Shown here: positions 11,758 through 19,783 of the stretch, piece after piece
Layout of the letters: each line of letters opens with the position of its first letter
Position numbering within the stretch: position 1 is the first letter of the stretch
Assembly (NCBI RefSeq): GCF_003086775.1
Contig: NZ_CP026001.1
Span: 4,058,125-4,122,124 of the forward strand
From: Stenotrophomonas sp. ZAC14D1_NAIMI4_1
GTDB taxonomy: Bacteria > Pseudomonadota > Gammaproteobacteria > Xanthomonadales > Xanthomonadaceae
Direction: 5' to 3'
Length of the DNA: 64,000 bases
Made by a program: the position numbers and the translations under genes
The notes under the pieces: model-generated
What the model was told of the DNA's origin: nothing
The model's input: the letters and a program-made list of their open reading frames with translations, nothing else
The model's database searches: none

Positions 11758-12534
11758 ATGTCCCTGCGCGTGACCCTGCTTGTGCCCCTCCTGCTGTGCG
11801 CGCCGCTGGCGTATGCCCAGGATGCCTCCGAACTGGCGGCGATGACTTCGCCGTGGAGCGGCAGCGGTGGCGAACTGGGCTTTGCCGCAGCCAGCGGCAA
11901 CAGCAGCACCGAGAGCTTCAACGGCGCCCTGCGCCTGCGCTACACCGATGGCGACTGGGTGCACACCATGGACCTGTTCGGCCTGCGCTCCAGCTCCAAG
12001 GTGACCGAGACCAACGACGACGGCAGCACCTCCCGTCGCGACAACACCACGGCCAACCGCTATACCGGCGCCGCCGGCAGCGCGCTGCAGCTGGGCGAAC
12101 ACCGCCAGCTGTTCGCCAAGGTGCGTACCGAGCGCGATGACTTCGCCACCTATGATCGCCGCAGCTCGTTCGGCCTGGGCTACGGTACCCGCCTGGTCAA
12201 TACCGAGCGCCTCTCCTTCGACGCCCTGCTGGGCCCGGGTGTCAGCCGCACCCACAGCACCGAGGACGACCGCACCCGCACCGGCCTGATCGGCCAGGGC
12301 CAGTTCGAGCTGAAGTTCGCCATCACCGGCAACACCGACCTGGTCAACAACCTGCTGGTCGAATCGGGCTCGTACAACACCTTCGGCCAGAACGATTTCG
12401 GCGTGTCGGTGAGCATGAACGAACACCTGGCCCTGAAGGCCGGCTGGCAGGCCCGTTACAACAGCGACGTGGCCGACGACAAGCGCCGGACCGATACGCT
12501 GACCACGATGAACGTGGTCTACAAGTTCAAATGA
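11758..12534 (+). CDS. DUF481 (YdiY-like) outer-membrane protein
   Basis: 258 aa. A signal peptide of about 20 residues (MSLRVTLLVPLLLCAPLAYA) is followed by a strand-rich protein typical of DUF481: WSGSGGELGFAAASGNSSTE, RLFAK-like repeats, SFGLGYGTRL, and a C-terminal strand TMNVVYKFK. DUF481 members are salt- or stress-linked outer-membrane barrels of unknown function. GGAGA precedes the ATG by seven bases, and a strong terminator follows directly. Confidence 0.82.
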   Translation: MSLRVTLLVPLLLCAPLAYAQDASELAAMTSPWSGSGGELGFAAASGNSSTESFNGALRLRYTDGDWVHTMDLFGLRSSSKVTETNDDGSTSRRDNTTANRYTGAAGSALQLGEHRQLFAKVRTERDDFATYDRRSSFGLGYGTRLVNTERLSFDALLGPGVSRTHSTEDDRTRTGLIGQGQFELKFAITGNTDLVNNLLVESGSYNTFGQNDFGVSVSMNEHLALKAGWQARYNSDVADDKRRTDTLTTMNVVYKFK

Positions 12535-12537
12535 GAA

Positions 12538-12566
12538 ACGGGCGCCCAGGGCGCCCGTCTTCTTTT
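12538..12566 (+). terminator. terminator after the DUF481 gene
   Basis: Perfect stem ACGGGCGCCC / GGGCGCCCGT with a single-base loop, followed by CTTCTTTT. It begins four bases after the stop codon. Confidence 0.85.
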
Positions 12567-12623
12567 GGTAGTGCCGGCCGCTGGCCGGCATCATCCAGTT
12601 GCCGGCCAGCGGCCGGCACTACC
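12567..12623. repeat. GTAG-type palindromic repeat, dimer
   Basis: 24-base arms at 12567-12590 and 12600-12623 with the same arm sequence as the repeat at 9115-9168 but a different 9-base centre. It ends nine bases past the hemC stop. Confidence 0.9.
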
Positions 12624-12631
12624 ACAGCGGT

Positions 12632-13543
12632 TCAGACGTTCAGCAGCTCGCCCGCACCGCCGTGCAGCAGCATCCTGGCCACCTGCTGGCCCAGCGTTTC
12701 CGGATCGCTGGCCGGACCCACGGCTTCGGCGCGCACCGCGCGGCCATCGCTGGCACTGCCGACCATGCCCTGCAGGTGCAGATCCTGGCCCTGCCACTGT
12801 GCGATGGCCGCCACCGGCACATGGCAGCTGCCATGCAGCGCGCGGTTCATCGCCCGCTCCGCTTCCACGCAGGCACGGGTATCAGCGTCGTCCAGGCGGG
12901 CGAACAATTCCATCAGCCGCGCGTTGCCACCATCACACTCCACCGCTACCGCGCCCTGCGCCGGCGCCGGCAGCCACTGCGGCGGCTGCAGGCGGGCCAC
13001 GATGCGGTCGCCCAGGCCCAGCCGTTCCAGCCCGGCCACGGCCAGCACGATGGCGTCGTAGCCACCGTTGTCGAGCTTGGCCAGGCGCGTGTTGACGTTG
13101 CCGCGCAGGTCCAGCAGCTGCAGGTCCGGGCGCAGCGCGCGCAGCTGCGCCTGCCGACGCAGCGAGGACGTACCCACGCGCGCGCCGATCGGCAGCGCAT
13201 CCAGCGAGGCATACAGGTTGGAGATGAAGCCATCGGCCGGGTCGTGGCGGGTCAGCATGGCCGGCAGCGCGAACGGCGCATCCAGTTCCATCGGCACATC
13301 CTTCAGCGAATGCACCGCGCAGTCGGCATCGCCGCGCAGCATGGCCAGCTCCAGCTCCTTCAGGAACAGGCCCTTGCCGCCGATGGCGGCCAGCGAGCGG
13401 TCGAGCACTTCATCGCCGCGGGTGCTCATCGGCACCAGTTCCACGTGCAGGCCGGGGTAGGCCTGGCGCAGGCGGTCGGCGACGTGTTCGCTCTGCCAGA
13501 GGGCGAGCGGGCTCTTGCGGGTGGCGATGCGGACGGTTTCCAT
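12632..13543 (-). CDS. hemC: hydroxymethylbilane synthase (porphobilinogen deaminase)
   Basis: 303 aa. Condenses four porphobilinogens to hydroxymethylbilane in haem synthesis. N-terminal [21 protein letters not shown] is the family signature; [16 protein letters not shown] and AVHSLKDVP line the active site; and C240 in LHGSCHVP anchors the dipyrromethane cofactor. Length equals the family norm. The ATG at 13543 is the first Met before the conserved N terminus. It is transcribed away from the repeat-rich 13.5-14.1 kb gap, where its promoter must lie. Confidence 0.96.
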   Translation of the reverse strand: METVRIATRKSPLALWQSEHVADRLRQAYPGLHVELVPMSTRGDEVLDRSLAAIGGKGLFLKELELAMLRGDADCAVHSLKDVPMELDAPFALPAMLTRHDPADGFISNLYASLDALPIGARVGTSSLRRQAQLRALRPDLQLLDLRGNVNTRLAKLDNGGYDAIVLAVAGLERLGLGDRIVARLQPPQWLPAPAQGAVAVECDGGNARLMELFARLDDADTRACVEAERAMNRALHGSCHVPVAAIAQWQGQDLHLQGMVGSASDGRAVRAEAVGPASDPETLGQQVARMLLHGGAGELLNV

Positions 13544-13627
13544 CCGGGCATTATCGCGCCTATCGGCGGGATACGGCCAACGGCGGAGCCCCTCGTGGCT
13601 GGTGCTATCAAAGCAGAAGCCGTGCTT

Positions 13628-13731
13628 GGCCGGGGCGGTGGGGTCAGGCGGGGACGCCGTGAACCCATCCATGGGGGCTTGGCCGCGGCATCCATGCCGC
13701 GGACACCCCGCCTGACCCCACCGCCCCGGCC
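13628..13731. repeat. long structured palindrome A (26-bp stem, 52-nt loop)
   Basis: Bases 13628-13653 and 13706-13731 are perfect 26-bp reverse complements. The 52-nt loop holds an inner hairpin (CCGCGGCAT / ATGCCGCGG) and a conserved part including CCCATCCATGGGGG. Read on the minus strand, the loop matches that of element B at 13893-14000 although the outer stems differ. It lies 85 bases upstream of hemC. Confidence 0.85.
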
Positions 13732-13796
13732 CCTGACAGTTTCCGTGCGCGCCAGCCACGGAAGATCAAAAGAAAAATCAAAAGCCGATTGCTTCC

Positions 13797-13837
13797 GGGG
13801 TCAGATCCCTTTTCCGCAGGAAAAGGGATCTGACCCC
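13797..13837. repeat. 19-bp perfect hairpin of the GGGGTCAGATCCC type
   Basis: Arms 13797-13815 and 13819-13837 are perfect complements with a GCA loop. A diverged relative with 18-base arms lies at 58428-58466. It falls between the two long structured palindromes. It may act as a transcript-end or mRNA-stability hairpin, but there is no T run. Confidence 0.85.
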
Positions 13838-13892
13838 TCTTCCCCCTCCGATAACAACAATGCCTTTGCCGTCCGACGCAGGGAAAACGAGA

Positions 13893-14000
13893 GGGTTGGG
13901 CCGGGGTGGGGTGGCGGGACCGTTGGCGCCATGGATGGCGCCATCGAGCCCCCATGGATGGGTTTACGGCGTGTCCCGCCACCCCACCCCGGCCCGACCC
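13893..14000. repeat. long structured palindrome B (about 28-bp stem, 52-nt loop)
   Basis: Arms 13893-13920 and 13973-14000 pair over 28 bases with one G-T wobble. The loop 13921-13972 is again 52 nt, with an inner hairpin (TGGCGCCAT / ATGGCGCCA) and the conserved half GCCCCCATGGATGGGTT. It is in opposite orientation to element A and lies downstream of the LytTR regulator gene, whose stop is at 14092. Confidence 0.85.
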
Positions 14001-14091
14001 AGCACGTAAAAACAACGAGCCAACCAACCCGCCGTTGCTGTTGCTCCAGACGTTGCTCGTAAGCAGTCGCGGCCGCAGGCCGCGCGGAAAC

Positions 14092-14826
14092 TCACAGATG
14101 CCGCAGTTCCTGCTTCAGCGTCGCCACGCACCGGCGGCTCACTTCCAGCGGCTGCTTGCCATGCCGCAGCACCGCCTGCACCTGCCCGCCCACGCCACGC
14201 CGCAGCTCCACCAGTTCATGGCGCGCCACCAGGCAGTTGCGGTGGATCCGCACGAAGCGGCTGGCGAACTCCTCTTCCAGCGACTTCAGCGATTCTTCAA
14301 TCAGGTCTTCGCCGCGTGCGTGGTGCACCACCACGTACTTTTCTTCGGCCTGCAGGTAGTGGATGTCGTCCAGCGGAATCAGGCGCAGGCTGCCACGCAG
14401 GCGGGCGCACAGCATGCTGCGGGCCTGGCCGCCGCTGTGCTCGGGCTGGCCATCGCGGCCGGCCAGGAACGTGCGCGCACGGGCAATGGCCGCCGCCAGG
14501 CGTTCGGCGCGCACCGGCTTCATCAGGTAATCGATCGCTGCCGCCTCGAACGCCGACAGCGCGTGCGCGTCGTAGGCGGTGCAGAACACCACCGCCGGCC
14601 GTGGTTCGAAGCTGGCCAGGTGACGCGCGGCTTCCAGGCCGTCCAGGCCAGGCATGGCGATATCCAGCAGGACCAGGTCCGGCTGCAGTTCCGCGCACGC
14701 ATGCAGGGCCTGTTCGCCGTTGCCGGCCTCGGCCACCACGTCGATGCCCTCCTGCGCTGCCAACAGGATGCGCAGGCGCTCGCGGGCCAGCGGTTCGTCA
14801 TCGGCGATGACTACCCTCACGCTCAT
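14092..14826 (-). CDS. LytTR-family response regulator (AlgR-like)
   Basis: 244 aa. Receiver domain 1-120 with the acidic pocket DDE at 9-11, phosphoacceptor D54 region (LVLLDIAMPGLDG) and the lysine in YLMKPV; a LytTR DNA-binding domain follows (IPLDDIHYLQAEEKYVVVHH, EFASRFVRIHRNCLVAR). It would activate genes after phosphorylation by the LytS-type kinase encoded just upstream; only four bases separate kinase stop and regulator start. Xanthomonad AlgR-like proteins control surface polysaccharide and motility, which is a guess here. Last gene of an esterase-kinase-regulator operon. Confidence 0.92.
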   Translation of the reverse strand: MSVRVVIADDEPLARERLRILLAAQEGIDVVAEAGNGEQALHACAELQPDLVLLDIAMPGLDGLEAARHLASFEPRPAVVFCTAYDAHALSAFEAAAIDYLMKPVRAERLAAAIARARTFLAGRDGQPEHSGGQARSMLCARLRGSLRLIPLDDIHYLQAEEKYVVVHHARGEDLIEESLKSLEEEFASRFVRIHRNCLVARHELVELRRGVGGQVQAVLRHGKQPLEVSRRCVATLKQELRHL

Positions 14827-14830
14827 TCCC

Positions 14831-15874
14831 TCACTGGATCGGCACTGTCACCTGACAGGCATAGTAGCCTTCGCTCCAGCCGGCCGTCATCCGCGCGGCA
14901 CGGCCGAAGCGCCACGCCAGCCGATGGCCGATGCTGTGCTGGGCGTGGCCGGCACCGCGTGCCAGGGCCAGCCCCGGGGCCTGCGGATCTGGTGCCGGAT
15001 TGCGAACTGTGATCTGCAGCTCATTGTTCGTGCAGGCCAGCAGCAGTTCGATGGTGCCGCCTTCGGGCAACCGCGAAATACCATGCAGCACCGCGTTTTC
15101 CACCAGCGGTTGCAGCACCAGGCGCGGCAGTGGCAGGTCCCACGGCAGGGGTTCCTCGCGCTGCCAGCGCACCTGCAGGCGTTCGCCCAGGCGCAGCGAT
15201 TCAATCGACAGGTAACGCTCGGCCAGCTCGCATTCGTCGCGCAGGGTCGAATCACCCTCGCCGGCGCCCAGCGCTGCACGGAACAGATCGGACAGATCCA
15301 GCACCGCACGCTCGGCCACGGCCGGGTCGCGGTGCAGCAGGCTGGCGATCAGGTTCATGCTGTTGAACAGGAAATGCGGGCGGATGCGCGCCTGCAGGGC
15401 GTCGGCCTGCGCGCGTGCGTTGGCCTGCACCTGCGCGGCCCAGCGGTCACTGACATAGAAGTAGCGCAGCGCCAGTGCCGTGATCAGGGCGGTGGTTGCA
15501 GCACTGCCCAGGGTGAAACGCCAGAAGCTGATGCCACGGGTGAAGTTGTCACCCAGCACCGCGTACAGGGCGTGGACGACGCCGGCGCAGGCCACCGCGA
15601 TGAACGCCGACAAGCCGATGGCCAGCACCGCGCCAAGCACCTCGGGCAGGGTCGACAGTGCCCGCCGCAGCAGGCACAGGCAGGCGCTGACCGCCAGCGC
15701 AAGCCACAACGCGAAACCGCTGGCCGAGGCCAGCTCGCCCAGCGTCCAGTGGCGGCTGCCATCGGGCGCCAGGGCCAGCACCACCACCACCAGTTCGGCC
15801 AGGCCCAGCATCGCCAGCATGCGCGGCAGGCGGCACAGTTCCGGCATCCACGGGGCGCTGGCGCTGGCAGCCAT
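14831..15874 (-). CDS. LytS/AlgZ-type membrane sensor histidine kinase
   Basis: 347 aa. The N-terminal 150 residues contain about four hydrophobic segments (LAMLGLAELVVVVLALA; FALWLALAVSACLCLL; VLGAVLAIGLSAFIAVACAG; GSAATTALITALALRYF) forming the membrane sensor. The His_kinase domain has the phosphoacceptor box RPHFLFNSMNLIASLLH and a short HATPase with LPRLVLQPLVENAVLHGI. The last residues form the GHRL...VTVPI end. It is sandwiched, with 3-4 base gaps, between the esterase and LytTR genes, so the three are translated from one mRNA. Confidence 0.92.
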   Translation of the reverse strand: MAASASAPWMPELCRLPRMLAMLGLAELVVVVLALAPDGSRHWTLGELASASGFALWLALAVSACLCLLRRALSTLPEVLGAVLAIGLSAFIAVACAGVVHALYAVLGDNFTRGISFWRFTLGSAATTALITALALRYFYVSDRWAAQVQANARAQADALQARIRPHFLFNSMNLIASLLHRDPAVAERAVLDLSDLFRAALGAGEGDSTLRDECELAERYLSIESLRLGERLQVRWQREEPLPWDLPLPRLVLQPLVENAVLHGISRLPEGGTIELLLACTNNELQITVRNPAPDPQAPGLALARGAGHAQHSIGHRLAWRFGRAARMTAGWSEGYYACQVTVPIQ

Positions 15875-15877
15875 GGC

Positions 15878-16537
15878 TCAGGCCACGCCCAGCCGTTCCT
15901 GCAGCCAGTCGCCCAGCGCCTGGATTTCCTCGGCGCAGACCTGGTGCGCCATCGGGTAGCGCTGCCACTGCAGCGACAGGCCCAGCGTGCGCAGCACCTG
16001 CGCGCTGTGCTCGGCCACCGCCAGCGGGATCACCGGGTCGCCACTGCCATGGGCCATGAACACCGGCACGTCGACCGCGCCGTCGACGCGGCGGGCGGCT
16101 TCTGCATCGGGCAGGTAGGTGGACAGGGCGATCAGGCCCGCCAGCGGCGCGGTACGTTCCAGCGCAGTACTGAGGATGACCGCCCCGCCCTGCGAGAAGC
16201 CGGCCAGGAAGATATGGTCGGCGGCGATGCCGCGTTCGATCTCGCGCGCGATCAGCGCATCCAGCTGGGCCACCGATTCGCGCACGCCGGCCATGTCGGC
16301 ACGCGAGCGGAAATCCATGCCGACGATGTCGTACCAGCCTCGCATCGGCACGCCGTTGTTGATCGTGATCGGCCGCACCGGTGCATGTGGAAACACGAAG
16401 CGCAGCGCCGGCCAGTGCGGGCGCACCAGCTCGGGCACGATCGGCGCGAAATCATGGCCATCGGCCCCCAGGCCATGCAGCCAGATCACCGACCATTGCG
16501 GCGAGGCGCCGGTTTCCTGTTCCACCGTTTGCAGCAT
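15878..16537 (-). CDS. phospholipase/carboxylesterase family alpha/beta hydrolase
   Basis: 219 aa. Serine hydrolase of the EstB/acyl-protein thioesterase-like family: oxyanion region VIWLHGLGADGHDF, nucleophile in LAGFSQGGAV (Ser about 121), acid Asp in AHGSGDPVIP, and catalytic His in YPMAHQVCAEE. The acyl substrate is unknown. No signal peptide, so cytoplasmic. AAGGAG precedes the ATG by nine bases. First gene of the three-gene unit with the LytS kinase and LytTR regulator. Confidence 0.9.
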   Translation of the reverse strand: MLQTVEQETGASPQWSVIWLHGLGADGHDFAPIVPELVRPHWPALRFVFPHAPVRPITINNGVPMRGWYDIVGMDFRSRADMAGVRESVAQLDALIAREIERGIAADHIFLAGFSQGGAVILSTALERTAPLAGLIALSTYLPDAEAARRVDGAVDVPVFMAHGSGDPVIPLAVAEHSAQVLRTLGLSLQWQRYPMAHQVCAEEIQALGDWLQERLGVA

Positions 16538-16587
16538 GATGCGGCTCCTTCAAGTTCGAGCCGCATTATGCCGCCGCCATGGGGCGA

Positions 16588-18516
16588 TCAGTACAGCGGC
16601 GGCTGCTGGGCCGCTTCGCGGCGCAGTTCGGCGGCACGCACCAGAACGGGCGGCGGGGTGTTTTCCTCGGGGATGTCCAGCAGCCCCAGGCGGTGCAGGA
16701 AGCCACCGGGCCCGCGCGAAGAGGTCAGCGCCACCACGGGAATGGCCAGCACCATGCCGATCACCACCGGTGCCATCCACGCGGCCAACGACGGCGATAC
16801 CGCCCAGGCCAGCACACCCATGAAGGCACCGAACACGCCCAGCCCGCCATAGCCACGGACCAGCGCCATCCAGGAAATGCCGCCGTCGTCGCGCTGCTGC
16901 GCGTCCCAGCCCGAATCGCGGCCAGACAGCACTTCGGCCACGCCGCGCGACTGCACGTACATCACCACCGGCGCCATCAGCGCGGCCAGCACGGTTTCCA
17001 CCAGCATCGACACGAAGGCGCGGAAGGCGCCACCGCAGCCGCGCCGATCCACCGGATCCAGCAGCATGGCCAGGTAGCCCAGCACCTTGGGCAGCAGCAG
17101 TACGGCCATGGTCGCGCCGAACAGGCGCACCACCTGCTCCTCGTCCTGTGCACGCCAGTACACGCTGGGCGACAGGTGCAGCAGCGCATTGAAATCGATG
17201 CCTTCCTGGAACAGCGGGATGGCGATGCCGATCAGCATCAACATGCCCCACATCGGCGCAGTGAAGTAGTGGCCGATGCCGATCAGCATGTGTACGCGGC
17301 TGATCCAGTGCAGGCCGCGGCTGCCGACCACCTTGCCGTGCTGCAGGTTGCCCTGGCACCAGCGGCGGTCGCGCACCAGCATGTCGGTCAGGGTCGGCGG
17401 GCCTTCTTCGTAGCTGCCGCCCAGGTAGGGCACCATGTGCGCGGCCCAGCCGCCCCGGCGCATCAGCGCGGCTTCGACGAAATCGTGGCTGAGCACGTGG
17501 CCGCCGAACGGCTTGCGCCCGGGCAGGGCCGGCAGGCCGGCCTGGTCGGCGAAGGCGCGGGTGCGGATGATCGCGTTGTGGCCCCAGTAGTTGCTCTCGG
17601 CGCCATGCCACCAGGCCACGCCGCGGGCGATGACCGGCCCGTACACGCGGCCACCGAACTGCTGCATGCGGGCAAACAGGGTGCGGCCGCCGATCACAGA
17701 CGGCAGGGTCTGGATCAGGCCGACGTCAGCGTTGTGTTCCATGCCGGCCACCAGGCGCACGATGCTGTCGCCGGTCATCAGGCTGTCGGCGTCGAGGATC
17801 AGCATCTGCGGGTAGGCGCCACCAAAACGGCGCACCCAGTCGGCGATGTTGCCGGCCTTGCGCGCGCCGTTATCGCTGCGGCGGCGGTAGAACAGGCGCA
17901 CCCGGCCATCAGGCACCAGCTCGCGCAGCTCGTTGAAGACCAGCTCTTCGGCGCGGGCGATGTCCTCGCGGCGGGTGTCGCTGAGCACGAAGAAATCGAA
18001 GCGTTCCAGCTGCCCGGTGGCGGCCACCGATTCGTAGATCGCGCGCAGGCCGGCCAGCAGCCGTCGCGGGTCTTCGTTGTAGGTGGGCATCAGCAGCGCG
18101 GTGCGGCTGTGCACGATCGGCAACGGCTTGTCCGGGTCGATGCCCAGGCGGTAGCCGCGGTCGAACACGGCGGTGAGGAAACCGGCCACGGCACTGGCGA
18201 AGGACAGCGCGATCCAGGCGAACAGGCCGACGAACAGCACCAGCAGGCAGGCCTCGAGCACACTGATGCCGTCGGTGGACAGGACCCGCCACATCATCCG
18301 CGTGGCCACGGCGGTCATTGCCGCAGTACCACCGAAGAGGTACAGGCGGCGCAGCTTGATCATGCGCGGCGAGGTGCGGTGGCGTCGAACCTTGAGCTTG
18401 CCCTCGCGCAGGGTCTGCTCGGGCATCTGCAGGGGAGCTTCGGGCGGCAACAGCGCCCAGCCGGCGTCCAGCTCGGGGTTGCCCGGGCCGGCGTGGGAGG
18501 TGGTTTGAGCTTCCAT
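16588..18516 (-). CDS. opgH: glucan biosynthesis glucosyltransferase H
   Basis: 642 aa. Inner-membrane GT2 enzyme that makes the glucan backbone of osmoregulated periplasmic glucans from UDP-glucose. Two N-terminal membrane spans (about 80-135) precede the catalytic domain: [21 protein letters not shown] (DxD), and the [12 protein letters not shown] motif (R/QxxRW). Several C-terminal spans follow ([45 protein letters not shown]). The homologue in Xanthomonas (hrpM) is needed for virulence. GGAG precedes the ATG at 18516. The partner opgG, upstream of opgH in E. coli, is not next to it here. Confidence 0.94.
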   Translation of the reverse strand: MEAQTTSHAGPGNPELDAGWALLPPEAPLQMPEQTLREGKLKVRRHRTSPRMIKLRRLYLFGGTAAMTAVATRMMWRVLSTDGISVLEACLLVLFVGLFAWIALSFASAVAGFLTAVFDRGYRLGIDPDKPLPIVHSRTALLMPTYNEDPRRLLAGLRAIYESVAATGQLERFDFFVLSDTRREDIARAEELVFNELRELVPDGRVRLFYRRRSDNGARKAGNIADWVRRFGGAYPQMLILDADSLMTGDSIVRLVAGMEHNADVGLIQTLPSVIGGRTLFARMQQFGGRVYGPVIARGVAWWHGAESNYWGHNAIIRTRAFADQAGLPALPGRKPFGGHVLSHDFVEAALMRRGGWAAHMVPYLGGSYEEGPPTLTDMLVRDRRWCQGNLQHGKVVGSRGLHWISRVHMLIGIGHYFTAPMWGMLMLIGIAIPLFQEGIDFNALLHLSPSVYWRAQDEEQVVRLFGATMAVLLLPKVLGYLAMLLDPVDRRGCGGAFRAFVSMLVETVLAALMAPVVMYVQSRGVAEVLSGRDSGWDAQQRDDGGISWMALVRGYGGLGVFGAFMGVLAWAVSPSLAAWMAPVVIGMVLAIPVVALTSSRGPGGFLHRLGLLDIPEENTPPPVLVRAAELRREAAQQPPLY

Positions 18517-18952
18517 CGCGTCTACTCCGCCCAGGCAGCGCAACTGGCCGTCCTGGCCAGGCGGCATGCACCAGGGTTCCCCGCGCGCATTCCCGGCGCC
18601 CGCACTTGTCCTGCCTGCGACGGCGTCACGCCGCGCAGTCGATGTCTGTCACTACCGGAACCCACACGATCTCCAACGGGGCGGAATCGAAAATGCGGCC
18701 CAGCATAAGAGGGCAAATGTAAGGTGAGCGCGAAGGTTTACGCCGGGGATTTCCCCCATTCAGCAAACAGCGGGCGATGGCGGGCTCGAGCATGCCACGC
18801 ACACCCAGCCGCGACGGAAACTGGATCGAGCAAAATGATAACGATTCCCAATCAGGGAATTCGGTCGCAGATGCGCCGCGAGACGCCAACCTGGGTTGGC
18901 CGATGCTCGTTCTGCGCAGAAGGGTGCCAACCAGCGTTGGCACCCGCCAGGG
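18517..18952. other. non-coding gap upstream of opgH, with a Fur-box-like site and hairpins
   Basis: No convincing gene. It should hold the opgH promoter and leader. Bases 18831-18849 match the Fur consensus at about 13 of 19 positions (core AATGATAACGATT), with no clear target gene. Bases 18885-18900 (GCCAACCTGGGTTGGC) and 18921-18944 (GGGTGCCAAC / GTTGGCACCC) are two hairpins; the second lies just past the stop of the 54-aa ORF and could end its transcript. Confidence 0.4.
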
Positions 18953-19117
18953 CTAGATCGTCTCGGGCGCAGCCGGATCGCGGCTGGCCGCCGTGCGCGC
19001 GCGGTCCATCGCCACCGCCAGTTGCTGGCGGGCGAGCAGTTGTTGTGCCTGCACCACTTCGGGTGTCGGCAGAAGCACCGGGCCGGGTGCGTTTTCCGGT
19101 GTAACAGGTGTGGTCAT
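18953..19117 (-). CDS. small hypothetical protein, 54 aa
   Basis: Unrecognised. MTTPVTPENAPGPVLLPTPE is a proline-rich N terminus followed by an amphipathic helix (VVQAQQLLARQQLAVAMDRARTAAS). It is called because a strong GGAGG ribosome site lies five bases before the ATG, a hairpin follows the stop, and the composition is protein-like. No signal peptide or membrane span. It could be a small regulatory or cell-surface-independent coiled protein; function unknown. Confidence 0.55.
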   Translation of the reverse strand: MTTPVTPENAPGPVLLPTPEVVQAQQLLARQQLAVAMDRARTAASRDPAAPETI

Positions 19118-19328
19118 GCAACCTCCGTGGACATCCCGCCGACCGCAGGCCAAGGCCCAAGCGACAGCGGAACTGCGCACCCTATCCTAAAAACAAGAAG
19201 GGTGGGTGACGGTGCGACGCCCGGACGCAAGGCCCTGACTGGTTCAGCGTCACATTTCTTGCGGCCCGGACTGGCTGGCTGAATGCGACGCATTTATCAT
19301 GAAAACGTTTTCTTACACGGACGTTCCC

Positions 19329-19715
19329 ATGAATGCCATCGATCTTTCCCGCTTCAGCGCGAAGTGGCAGTTCCGCTTCAACTTCTACCAGCAACACGGC
19401 TCGCCGAAGGATCCGCGCTTCGCGCCGGCCTGGAAAGCGCTGCCCGTCGGCGAGCGCCTGACGATCAACATCAATTTCCTTGCCCTGTTCTTCAGCTGGA
19501 TCTACCTGCTGACCCTGGGCATGTGGCGCAAGGCGCTGGTGGTGATCGCCATCTTCATCGGCCTGTTCGCACTGGCCTTCGTGCTGCCGACCATCCTGGT
19601 CCAAGGGCTGATCGGTGGGTTCTGCGCGCTGCTGGCCCACTGCACCAACTACGGCTACTACCTGGAGCAGGTAAAGGGCCGTGCCAGCTGGAACCCGTTC
19701 GACGGCTTCATCTGA
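19329..19715 (+). CDS. DUF2628 small membrane protein
   Basis: 128 aa. MNAIDLSRFSAKWQFRFNFY and the acidic/basic head up to residue 45 are cytoplasmic; then hydrophobic segments LTININFLALFFSWIYLLTLGMWRKALVVIAIFIGLFALAFVLP and LVQGLIGGFCALLAHCTNYGYYLE form two to three spans, the DUF2628 pattern. Function unknown. An in-frame ATG at 19299 would add ten residues; neither start has a strong ribosome site. It converges on the chemoreceptor gene and shares a terminator with it. Confidence 0.78.
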   Translation: MNAIDLSRFSAKWQFRFNFYQQHGSPKDPRFAPAWKALPVGERLTININFLALFFSWIYLLTLGMWRKALVVIAIFIGLFALAFVLPTILVQGLIGGFCALLAHCTNYGYYLEQVKGRASWNPFDGFI

Positions 19716-19744
19716 CGCACGGCCAGCGGTGCGGATCTGCATCA

Positions 19745-19772
19745 ACGACGCCCGGCTCCGGCCGGGCGTCGT
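19745..19772. terminator. shared hairpin between the convergent DUF2628 and chemoreceptor genes
   Basis: 12-bp perfect stem ACGACGCCCGGC (19745-19756) and GCCGGGCGTCGT (19761-19772) with loop TCCG. The T run is poor on both sides, but the place between two convergent stops supports a terminator. Confidence 0.65.
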
Positions 19773-19783
19773 CGTCTGCGCCG

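Noticed and set aside
13544-14091. Coding capacity in the hemC-LytTR gap
   Set aside because: Open frames there run straight through perfect long palindromes; no ribosome sites or domain-like sequence.
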